A stretch of DNA of 64,000 bases, from contig JAGPYM010000008.1 of assembly GCA_020736575.1 (NCBI GenBank), positions 1,658,001 through 1,722,000 of the forward strand, given 5' to 3'. This document shows, piece after piece, positions 54,409 through 64,000 of the stretch; the stretch's first letter is position 1, and each line of letters opens with the position of its first letter. This DNA comes from Thelonectria olida (lineage: Eukaryota > Ascomycota > Sordariomycetes > Hypocreales > Nectriaceae). Under the pieces are notes generated by a model. That model ran no database searches, was not told the origin of the DNA, and worked only from the letters and a program-made list of their open reading frames with translations. A program made the position numbers and the translations under genes.

Positions 54409-54960
54409 CTATGCCAGCACGGAAAATGCACCGAGCAGAATTGCAACTCCCATGAGCATGGAGTTCAGGGAGTTCTGGTGGCCAGCGGCGCTGGTTGGCA
54501 TGGTGGCCGCAGGCGCTTCGGCCGTGCTTGTAGGGTTGGTAGTTGGAGAGCCATATGCCCGAGAGGATGAAGCCCCCATTTGTGTCCGGGTCGAATGGGT
54601 GGCGGAGGCGGGCGTATGACTATGAATATCGGTGGACGAACTGTCGAGCTCATCGATACCTTCGGTCAAGATCGCGGGGATCATTTGAGTAGCCAGATCG
54701 GTTTCTGTCACAACTAAAGAAGTAAACGTAGTATGGCCGTCTTCTCCTTCAGATGCAAGCTCGACCTGACAGGTGGCGGACATATTCTCCTGGTTGACAT
54801 GGGTGATGAAGGAGGGTCGCCAAAGTGAAGCTTCGTCTTGTAGAAACAGCAGGCAGCAAAGGTAAATACCTATATTACCTGAAGCCATCGCCAGACTAAA
54901 AGCACCAAGAAGCAAAGACACTGAAGGCAAACCTCGATTCTCGTTTTGGTCGCTACAGGC
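54409..54960 (-). pseudogene. GPI-anchored secreted protein, start not found (possible pseudogene)
   Basis: The frame reads LPSVSLLLGAFSLAMAS (signal-peptide core), then, after a likely 40-odd bp intron (GTAATA..CAAG near 54890), DEASLWRPSFITHVNQENMS and VTETDLATQMIPAILTEG. A Ser/Thr/Pro/Ala-rich stretch follows, and the end GHQNSLNSMLMGVAILLGAF is a typical GPI-attachment signal. Mature proteins of this kind are fungal cell-wall or surface proteins. No ATG is in the expected place before the signal core; the open frame only begins at a GTG. Either a small upstream exon was missed or the start codon is lost. Function is unknown. Confidence 0.5.
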
Positions 54961-55039
54961 CCTGTCAAAGCACCTGAGCACGTTGTCCCCAGGGTACCGA
55001 CCCGGTTACCTCGTTCGAGAAACAAATATCCTGGCAACT

Positions 55040-56470
55040 AGACTCGACATTAAGAACATCTGGATGGACTCGCTCGGCTCCGACCAGGATGATGCTGCAG
55101 ACTAGAGGCGAGAGTTGGTAAAGACGACCAACTACTACCAATATGCCCAGCTAGCAATCTCGGCGACTGATATGTCGGACGATAGAGGCTTCTTTAGAAC
55201 TGTCGAGCCAAAAACAAATGCACCGCGTAGCTCGTCTGCTCTATCGGGACTCGGACGGTGCGCAGAAGGGTTTCCTCTATGGTCAATGTGTGGGACCAAC
55301 CACATTGAAAGGAATACAGGCATCACAATGCCAGAGCCGCTGCGCTAAAGAGATTGGGAATACCAAGAGTCGATGCTTAGCCGACGACCTCTTTAACGTC
55401 TCGGCTACAGGAATTTTCTTACAGTGCCAAAGAGGCCTTCCCACATCCATTCAGGGCCATAAGGTCACCGATGACGGCAACTAGGAAAAGTTTGGGCAAC
55501 AAATCACATCGCCGGTTGACCCCGCGCTCAAAGAGCATGTGAACCTCGAATTTTCAAGCAGACTCGAGGTTATGAGATCTTGGCTAGTGGAGACCTAGCC
55601 CTGTCTTGGACTCACCAAAATCGCCTCAGATCGGCTCGTAGCCCTTGGAGGTGTAGCCAAGGAATTTTGTCTGGCAATATTGGACGAAGATGCGAGAGAC
55701 GGGCTTCAGACAACGACACTAACACATTAGTATGCATGTGATCTTTGGTACGGAGATTTCTGCGGCTTGCGGTGAGAACAAGTTAGTCTGGGCCAAGAGC
55801 TCGCGTGCGGGGTATACCAACCTGGTCGTGGGCGTCCACGGCGACCCAAGTTACTTAATAGGGAGAAGAATAAAAAGGTTCTTTCAGGCATAGCCACTAG
55901 GTGGTCACATATCAAGAGGTGTACCACGAGATAAATTCACTCCCGCGCATACCAGCTGGAGGTTGCGTGCAAATCCTGAGTGCTCACGGCAGAGCTCGAT
56001 TCGACAATCGCTTCGTGATGCTGCGGTCATCTAGAAGTTTGATGAAGGGTATTGTTGGAAATTCTTTTCGGGGGAGGCTCGACATGCTGTGGGAGAGCTG
56101 ACCGCTTCCAATGACGACTTCGGGAGGATTGTTTGGCGGCTCGTAGCCATTGAAGCGAGCCGTGATGTCGTGAGCGGTTGGGCTTCAATCGAGCATCCCG
56201 AGCATTAGGGAGATGATATTACAATTTCCAGGACAAGTCGAGTCCACCAACGATGTGTATGCCTTGTGGGTGACGAAGATACCGAAGTGCATGAAGGTTG
56301 CGGCTTTGGGATGGCTCGCGGGCAACTGGACTGCCGTGTGCTGTATCTCAAGGCCATCTCCGCCGAAGGGATGAGTGAGTACTACGAGAGACTATGTGTT
56401 GGGAGAATATTTAGGCATAATGCCAATGCATGGCTGGTCCAGCTAGATTTCTCCAGTTCGGACACGTGGT
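55040..56470 (+). pseudogene. HET-domain (heterokaryon incompatibility) gene, multiply broken
   Basis: Fragments in several frames match the order of a HET protein: NIWMDSL..QDDAAD then a TAG, YYQYAQLAISATDMSDDRGF (the conserved HET block III), later FLQCQRGLPTSIQGHKVTDD, GVAKEFCLAILDEDARDG and CVQILSAHGRARFDNRF, and near 56330 LYLKAISAEGMSEYYERL. At least four stops or frameshifts separate these. HET proteins trigger cell death on fusion of unlike strains; this copy cannot. Boundaries are approximate. Confidence 0.58.
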
Positions 56471-58264
56471 CGCGAGGCAGTATGATGACAATTACACTCC
56501 TTCGATATGCAGTTCTTTTTTTTTTTTTCGTAGTGAATGTCGAGCAAAGCCATTCCTATTTTTTGCCATTTAAACATGGCATTGCGAAGCTCAATGCGAT
56601 GCGCAATTGAGTAACGCGTCACAATCTGCCACCGAGGAGAACGTGGGTATCTTGTGTTGCTGAAACATGGACAGCCTGCTCCTGCGGTCGGGGTCTGGAC
56701 CATCCAGTTCTGCAATAATAAAGTTGTAAGGCTACCAAGTATAATGTATTTCATAAAGGTACTCCTACATTCATCCATTGCACCCATAATCCGACATTCC
56801 TTGTAATGATATGACAAGTCAGTTTCAGGTTCTACTTATCTCACCGACTCACATTCCTTGGGACTATATCATACTGACGGAGACATCCAGGGGCGATATT
56901 CGTATCGCTCATTTCTGATGTCGTGAGATATTCGCTACCAAACGTTGGTGAAGTCTAGGATTGAACCGCGATTTCGCACTGGCTGTCTTTCGGGTCTCAT
57001 GATTCTCATCCCCAGCCCCTTTTACAACCAAGATCCAGACCGACTGTTTGAAGAGGTGATGTGGTGTAGAATGGGTGGGTTTCTGTTCTGACAGTACTTG
57101 AGTAATAATAATTACCTCCGCTAGGCTCCCTGGAGGCTGGAATGAATCGAGAGCCCGGCCGATAGGGCGAGATAGCGTTCACTCGAGCTCAAGGTCATCG
57201 GCACAGTCAGCATGTCCGTTTCGCGAGATCTGTCACTCCAGGTGTCTTTTATTGGACACGCGAGACGGAATTCCGCTCCCGCCGAAACATTGTAGGGTGG
57301 CTGTCAAGAAGTCACCTCAGCCGCTTTTTCTTGATTCTTGACTGCTTCTCGGAGGTCATTCCAAATTGAGGCAAGCCGTTCTCCGTCCGGACGGTCTGCG
57401 AGCTGGGCCACGGCCGCATCGCTGGGAGCCTCGACTCACCTTTCCCTTCCACAGATTGCCTCAGTACATCCACTCTCTAAAGATGTGAGGCTGCTTCCTA
57501 TTCGAGGTCAAGTCGAAGTTTTTTAATCCACCGCACTTGATCTTCCGCCTCTCCTGATCGATCAGATCAGGAGCGTGTCAGTGTATTTGATGGTAGCGAG
57601 AGTGGAGCCCAGAGTGCAAGACAAGGGGGGGATGTGGAAGCCATGTTCCGTGCGAACAACAACTCGGGATTGAAGATACGAATACTTGTACGATAGGAAA
57701 TAGCTCGGGAAAATCGATCGGTGGCATTGTCTAGCACGGACTAGGAGATCTGACGGGCCGAGTTTTAGACGGAGCAGGAGCGTCAAATGGGTTCATGTCA
57801 TGTTATTTCAGTTGCCGCCGCCGTCATGTTCCCGGGAACCATTGTACCCTTGACGGGCGACGTCGGCGAAGATCCTTGACCCATCCCGGAAATCACGCAT
57901 CGGCATACAGCTGCTTGGCTCGGCAAGCGTCAAACATGAGGCTCAACATCGATGTGAATCACATTCATATCGGTCCGTCCCAGAACGCCAAAGTTGCGTG
58001 TTGCGGCTCTAAATAGCATGTCTCGCTATCTTGTGTACCCACACACCGCCGGGCGAGGCCCATGGTGGTGGTGTGATGGCCGACCCAGCCGAGTAGATGG
58101 GCCGAATACATCATCAGTCATCACTTGACGTCAGGATGAAGAAAAAGGCTGATAGGGGAAAGTATATAAATGTAAGCCATTTCGGAACATGACATCGACC
58201 ATTCCCAGCATCCATTCTCATTTGAATACTGCACATTCAACAACCTCCAACTCCAATCATCACC
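56471..58264. other. Intergenic; poly-T run and one small coding-like scrap
   Basis: A 13-base T run lies at 56516-56528. On the minus strand near 57430-57310 the frame AVAQLADRPDGERLASIWND followed by LREAVKNQ to a stop looks protein-like but is too short to assign. A TATATAAA box at 58163-58170 lies about 95 bp before the alcohol dehydrogenase ATG. Confidence 0.4.
58163..58170 (+). promoter_or_regulatory. TATA box of alcohol dehydrogenase
   Basis: TATATAAA about 95 bp upstream of the ATG at 58265. A pyrimidine- and CA-rich leader ending in ATCACC precedes the start, as in highly expressed fungal genes. Confidence 0.55.
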
Positions 58265-59383
58265 ATGGCCGAATTCGAGATCCCCACTGAGCAATGGGCG
58301 CAAGTCATCGAGGAGACTGGTGGTAAGTGGCGATACTAGATACCCATTGCTTGTGCATCTATCATACTCACAATTGCACCAGTCACCACCTACAAGCAGG
58401 TTCCCGTCCAGCAACCCGGGCCCGATGAAGTCCTCGTCAACGTCAAATACTCCGGCGTTTGCCACACTGACTTGCACGCCCTTATGGGTGACTGGCCCCT
58501 CGAGCGCAAGACTCCCGTCATTGGCGGTCATGAAGGTGCAGGTGTCGTCGTCGCCAAGGGAAAGTATGTGTCGGACATTGAGATTGGCGACCACGTCGGC
58601 ATCAAGTGGCTCAACTCGTCGTGTCTTGAGTGTTCCTTCTGCATCCAGTCCCTTGAGCCTCTGTGCAACCGTGCTCAACTCTCCGGATACACCGTGGACG
58701 GTTCTTTCCAGCAGTATGCCGTGGCTAACGCTGCGCATGTTGCTCGCATTCCCAAGGAGTGCGATCTGGCTGCTGTTGCCCCGATCCTCTGTGCCGGTCT
58801 GACGGTCTACAAGGGTCTCAAGGCTTCGGGTGCGCGCGCAGGTCAATCTGTTGCAATCGTCGGCGCCGGCGGTGGTTTGGGTAACCTCGCTATCCAGTAT
58901 GCTAAGGCCATGGGACTACATCCCATTGCCATCGACGGCGGCGAAGAGAAGGGAGAGGCATGCTTGAAACTCGGAGCGACGACATACATCGACTTCATGA
59001 CCACAAAGAACATCATCGCCGATGTCAAGGCCGCCACATCTGAGGGTCTGGGACCTCACGCCGTCCTTCTACTCGCTGCATCCGACAGGCCGTTCCAGCA
59101 GGCGATCCAGTACGTCCGATCCGCCGGCACCATTGTGTGTATCGGCATGCCCGCCGGTGGCAACTACCAGGTGCCCGTCTTTGACGCTGTTGTGCGATGC
59201 ATCAACGTCGTGGGCTCGTACGTTGGAAACCGACAGGATACTCAAGAAGCCATTGACTTCTTTGCCCGGGGCATGGTCAGGGCTCCATTCAAGGTTGCCC
59301 AGCTGGACGAGCTCCAGAGTGTATTTGATATGATGAAGGAAAACAAGATTGTTGGACGATATGTCCTCAAGGTTGGCGACTAA
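58265..59383 (+). CDS. Zinc-dependent alcohol dehydrogenase (ADH1-like)
   Basis: Two exons (intron 58323-58382, 60 bp) give 352 residues, the standard size. Catalytic zinc ligands are in GVCHTDLHA (Cys, then Asp/His) and [10 protein letters not shown] (His-Glu). The structural zinc cysteines are in SCLECSFC followed by EPLCNRA, matching the four-Cys lobe. The NAD-binding Rossmann motif is [11 protein letters not shown], followed by IDGGEEKGE with the NAD-selecting Asp. Members interconvert primary alcohols and aldehydes, chiefly ethanol and acetaldehyde, in the cytosol. The TATA box, the leader and an early short intron resemble highly expressed glycolytic-type genes. It is flanked by decayed or empty DNA and has no obvious partner. 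Confidence 0.93.
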
Positions 59384-62300
59384 GCATGTACAGTTTGACG
59401 GGTGTGGGTGACCAGAACTTTGGGAGGCTGCGGATAGATAAATAGCAATTTTTAGACGGCGCAATGAGACTTTTTCTTCACGATACTGGCATTGATGAAG
59501 TGTGATGTCATAAAATGGATACGAATAGAGAAGTCCCGAGACAGGGGCCAAGGGGCTTGGACTTGTGGTTCCTGACTTCCCTGTTCGTCGAACCCTCTAG
59601 CAAGCTGGCCCCCTGTCTTCAAGCCCATGGAATGGCCTGACCTCGGAGCGAGCACCCGAAGTACTTAGCTCCAGGTACCACAAAGCAATGAGATTGAGGT
59701 TCGTTCTCGATAAGTAGGTAGTTATGAAGATCCAGGGTAGGGAGGACCGCACGACAAAGAGGCCATTGCGAGTGAATAACACAACTGAGAGGTTGTTGTA
59801 CTGCCTACCTAGATTAAGGAATTTAAGATAAACTTTATTTGTTGTATTAATATTATGGGCTTTGCGCTTTAACCATGTTGGTCGTCTCCTGAACTGAATT
59901 AAGAGGATATTAGCTAGTTTTCACTGAGCTGTTTTGTGTTTTGTAGTGACACTGATGTTTCTTCAATTAGCTCCATTGCCCGTGGACTAAACCGAGCAAA
60001 CACCGGAAACACGTCTGTGAGAGAGTGCTGTTCCGATCGTGTTCAGCATAGCCATCAAGCGCACAATAAGGAACTATTTATTTGCGCTCATAAGTCTCCC
60101 CCATCAAAGGGACACCATTATAGTATAAACGTCCAGCTTGCTTGATCGGTGATTGAATTTCGAGAGCTAGAGAGGGAAGGAGATTGATATCCTCATTGCA
60201 CACTGATTGCAACATCAGATAGATACATAGGTCTTGTAGTGTAAGCGGCATAGATGCTCCTGACGCCGGATGCAAGTGTGGAACGGTGTTATGGTACATC
60301 GGGTCGACCATCTAGCATTCACTTATTTCGGATAATGTGCACTAGAAATAGTAGTTGAAAGCTATCCTGAGATGAACGGCAGTTATCAACATTCCGTCGA
60401 TGCGTAGTAATAGAATCGAGGGAAAATCAGGCATGTCTCCGTTCTTATTCAGCTATTTGTCCAAGAACACACCTCCATTTACTTATGACACCACCTTATA
60501 TATCAACAGAAATTAGCTAGAATGCGGCTAACCACCTCAATGAGACGAGGAGTAGGTGTCTAGATTGAACACACTGAGCCCAGTCAAATAGGATAAAGTC
60601 AGATGCTATTATACGTGTCACTGATCACCAGGCACATACCGGACCTCTCACCGCGCACAGAGCGCTTAATATTAGGCTACATTTGAAAGAGGACATAATC
60701 ATTCAGATTCAACCAACCAAGAAAATATTTCGACGAAGTTTCTCTACTATGCAATAGATAAAAGGCACTGCTCACCAACGGAGACCAAAGAGCCTTACTG
60801 TCCGCTAACTGGGTAGCAAATAATACATACATGTCAGCTACAATGTCTCTTCGTACAATTCCAGTTGGGATTCTGTCCCATCTCGTCTCTTTCAGTTTTA
60901 GGTTCGAGATATTCCGCATTGCAGATATCAGATATCCCCTCAAACCAAGGTGACCCTGTAGTGCTTAGAAACTTGGGCGAGGGTGGCTTCTCTTTCATGA
61001 CATGATGTCGTAAACACTTCTGAGAAGACTCGGCTAGGATGAGTATGTCGCTCCTCAAAAGTATTTATCCTATTTATCCCATTCTCCAACAATTACCCAG
61101 TTAGTCACTTTAAGCAAACGCCTTCCTATCCAGCTTCAAAGTGGCTCGGGCTTGTGCCGCTGCATCAACTGAGTCTTCCCGTCGCATCATTCTTACTGAT
61201 GGGCTGAGCAAAGTGAATATCGATCGAGAATCAGAATATGCTGCCTTGTAACCTTGGGAAAACCCCCAGGATTGAGTCTGCGAGTGGTTGATACACGACA
61301 GCAAATACTCATCTGAAGTAGCTTGAGTGCACAAAACGATGCGAAGGTCCTTGGGGACGGGGGCTTCCCAATAAAGTACCTCGTCATGTGGGTCGAGGTC
61401 CTCGTCTACCTACTACGGGTAAGAATAGGTTGGCTAATGTCAAGAGTATGTACTGCATCTGAGAACTTGGCAGATAATATCAAGAAGCTCAAAGGGCTGG
61501 ATCTGGAAGTGCTGGTCAGCGTTCGGTTGGACAACGTGCCGGAGGACTGAGTTCCCATATGTGCAAGAACCGTAGTCAAGGCATGTTAGGATTTCGAGTA
61601 TCTCAGAGATTCAGGCCCCTTCTCATCATGATGTCGGACGTCGGCCTCATGTAGCACATTCGTGTTGGCGGGGGAGAGGTGCACATCGAATGACCGTAGC
61701 AACCTAGGTAGGTGCCTAGATTTCTCAAAGCTATACCACCAGGATATCTCTCCACATAAATCCTTTTCCTCGCGTGCTCGGGACCCATCGTTCATCCGAT
61801 CTACCTGATCAACGATGACCAGATATGAGGAGCGTTCAATTATGTTCTCTCACCCGCACTCCCGGACCAATCTTCAGTGATGGTTGAATGATGATTAGTC
61901 AAAAAAATGACATTCAAGAAATCTTAGATCTCACCACGATATGACAAATATTGCAAAACATTTGTAAGGATATGATGTAATGCTGGGGTTGACTTGAATG
62001 CAGTTAGTCAAGTAGAAAGCTTCTTAGGGCGAGCTGGACATAAAGTGGTCTGTGTAGGATTAAAACCCACTGACCTGAATTTTGAATTGTGAGCAAAATG
62101 GCACTTGAAACACTGTCGTCAAATCCCCTGTCAATTGTCGCATGGCCGTGGGGGATTCTGAATGACATGAACCCACGTCTTGTCAAGAATGTAAATGGCA
62201 CGGAATATCCTTTTATTCCCTGAACTACCGTTGAAAGATTAGTAGGATCTCATCGAAGTACAGGCACAGACTCGTCTTTGTTATGAGACTCAAATCTCAA

Positions 62301-62562
62301 CGCAACCTATTGCCGCTCATCTGGCTCCTCACCCTGCTCCTTCAGCCAAAAGATCGAACCACCTTTTGCTGGCGACTCTACTCCGTATTACATGTGATTT
62401 GGTTAGCCAAACGAACCAATAAACTCCGTTTTTGGAACGGCGTCGGATGATCCGAGTAGTCAGCATCCCCACCCTGGTTATCGCCAGCCCTCCGAAACCC
62501 CGCAGCTGGAGAGCTTCGTACGCCCACCGTCCGTTTGATATCAACTGATAGATGCTGCTACG
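59384..62562. other. Gene-poor 3.2 kb with possible coding scraps
   Basis: No complete gene. The clearest scrap is on the minus strand, 61110-61400, where DEVLYWEAPVPKDLRIVLCT continues in one frame to a stop and, further upstream (about 61550), HVVQPNADQHFQIQPFELLD reads in another. These look like remains of one gene that I cannot name. Frames at 60078-60311, 60677-61058 and 61586-61795 are not recognisable. Confidence 0.4.
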
Positions 62563-63865
62563 ATGGCGGACGGCCTCAGTGTTGCCTCTGGCGTCGTGGC
62601 GCTGGTGACCTTTGCGTTCCAAGCTAGCGCTACCCTCCACAAAACCATACGCGACTTCCAGAGCCAGGACAAAAACGCCCGCGCCCTCAAAAACGAGCTG
62701 ACGGGTCTGACTTCAGTTTTACAGTCGCTCCTTGAAACGGTTTCCAACAATCCCGGCATCAACTTTGAAGACCTTAGACTTCCCTTGTACCGATGCGGCA
62801 AGACGTGCGTTGAATATGGAGAACTGATTGACCGATGTACGAAGCACTCTACCACATCACGGCCAAGCGTGCGAGATTGGATTAGCCAGCGATATCTTAA
62901 AGGAGACATCGATGACTTCAGAGAGATGCTTGCTATATATAAATCAACTATAAACATAGCATTAGCCAATGCAAACTTGTAAGATCCGCCATCTAGTCCA
63001 TCGTGGGCAATCAGCTAATCCAGACTCATTATACAGACGTATTGTCGCCTCGATAACACCTAGCGCACTCGAAGAATACAAAGAGATGATACGAGATACG
63101 ACTAGCGATCTGAAAGAGCATTTGCAACTGTTAGATGAAAGATCAAGAACCTTGGCTGTTTCTGATGCTGAGAACCCCATCCGAGATGGCACCGAATGGA
63201 AGGCCATGCTGGAGGAGAAAGAGTGCACCCAGCAAGGCCTGAGGATTTGTTCCCAACTATCTGCTCAGATTGAAGAGCTTGAATCAACGCCCAAGGAACA
63301 CCCGCAATTCTCACAACAGCCTTCAGCAAACAAGTATATCAGGAATGGCCTAGGTGCTGCGAAAGGGTCCATCCTCACCCTGGAATCACGACTTCGGATC
63401 CACGAGAACGACATCAATAAGAGGATGGAGGCAATGAAATCCACAGCATCTTTGTCTGTATTTGAAGTCGAGCAGCTCACACAACTGCAAGAGACAAAGG
63501 AGAGCATTCGCCAATGCATGAATGTCGTTAGTGATGCCGGAGTGTCTTTATCTGAGGAACGATGCAACATTTTCGAGGATATAACCATGTCAGACAAGAG
63601 CTACGGCATCCAGGTTTCGACTGTGAAAGACCTTGTTGTCGCGAGACGAGTCAATCTTAAAGATCAGGCGCGTTACGTGGGTGGGCAAGTAAGCGATGAG
63701 AGCTACCAGAGAACAATCGATAACTTAACCCAGCTGGATCAAGAAAGCGCCCGGTCCTCTGGGCAGGATACCCCGCGAGCCTCTCCCGCTACTGAACCAA
63801 AAGCCGAAAAAGGAGCATCGCGTGCGTTTGTCGACCGTCATGGGCATGGGCTTAAGCTATCGTAA
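62563..63865 (+). CDS. STAND-type N-terminal domain protein (PigL_N-like), no NTPase
   Basis: Two exons (intron 62979-63036, 58 bp) give 414 residues. The start MADGLSVASGVVALVTFAFQ, then ALKNELTGLTSVLQSLLETV, is the fungal N-terminal domain named after azaphilone-cluster protein L (PigL_N, from memory), also found at the head of fungal STAND receptors. It begins with a hydrophobic helix and continues with helices. The middle (about 140-330) is long amphipathic helix with coiled-coil character (EEKECTQQGLRICSQLSAQI). The C terminus is Ser/Pro-rich and disordered. No P-loop or repeat domain follows, so it is a stand-alone version that may partner with a separate receptor or act in signalling. 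The frame is open throughout. Confidence 0.78.
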
Positions 63866-64000
63866 TGAGACAGTTATGCGGCAACCCACCGGAGGGCACC
63901 CTCGAGTAGTGCAGGCTTGCTTGTACTTCCTCAGCATACGCTTTTCATGTGTTAATAAGCCATTTTAGTAGCGCCTATATATGGAATATACGTACTTCCT

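Noticed and set aside
57300..57530. Short frame ending AVAQLADRPDGERLAS..
   Set aside because: Protein-like but under 50 residues with no start or upstream exon that can be supported.
61110..61795. Coding-like scraps that might be one gene
   Set aside because: Frames do not join through plausible introns and no family could be named, so they are only noted under the intergenic entry.
63860..64000. Possible continuation of the PigL_N-like gene past its stop
   Set aside because: TAA at 63863 is followed by TGA; no donor near the end would skip it, so the gene was ended there.

Overview
The window comes from a filamentous ascomycete (Pezizomycotina, probably a Sordariomycete such as a member of the Hypocreales). 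The reasons are multi-exon genes with 44-90 bp GT-AG introns, Zn2Cys6 regulators, a fungal NLR with ankyrin repeats, HET and STAND-type genes, a highly-reducing-type polyketide synthase start, and a nuclear tRNA-Ala with a short intron. Species cannot be fixed from the sequence alone. All functional calls come from reading translated exons and remembered family motifs; no database was searched. In the genes where I summed exons, the joined length was a multiple of three.

Region 1 (1 to about 11.9 kb) is the edge of a polyketide gene cluster in advanced decay. The first exons of a PKS run off the left edge. Then come a berberine-bridge-type FAD oxidase with several lesions, an open SDR gene lacking the usual catalytic lysine, a stump of a bZIP gene abutting a headless and tailless P450, a frameshifted enoyl-CoA-hydratase-like gene, half an MFS transporter, the C-terminal part of a fungal transcription factor, and the N-terminal third of a CrtC/Diels-Alderase-like protein. 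A tRNA-Ala(AGC) lies at its right border.

Region 2 (13.4-26 kb) is ordinary or defence-related. It holds an intact SNF2/RING helicase, convergent with a NACHT protein that carries zinc fingers and ankyrin repeats (fungal NLR), an 84% AT island that looks like a mutated repeat, and two unrelated alpha/beta hydrolases.

Region 3 (26.3-53.1 kb) is the most interesting part. It looks like a catabolic gene cluster for a sulfated, uronic-acid-containing glycan. It has an ACS-type MFS transporter, a sulfatase closely resembling heparan N-sulfatase (sulfamidase), a GH28 rhamnogalacturonase-like enzyme, an SRPBCC protein, a Zn2Cys6 regulator whose zinc cluster has two Cys-to-Ser changes, a seven-helix GPCR, divergently transcribed GH154 (DUF2264) and GH88 genes, an intact Zn2Cys6 regulator, a sugar-porter MFS and a CPS1-like M20 peptidase missing its catalytic glutamate. 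The proposed logic is sensing (GPCR), regulation (Zn2Cys6), uptake (MFS), desulfation and removal of saturated and unsaturated uronic acids. This is inference from co-location and family.

Region 4 (53.1-64 kb) is gene-poor. It contains a GPI-anchored protein without a clear start, a wrecked HET-domain gene, an intact zinc alcohol dehydrogenase, long stretches with nothing recognisable, and a STAND-type N-terminal-domain (PigL_N-like) protein at the right end.
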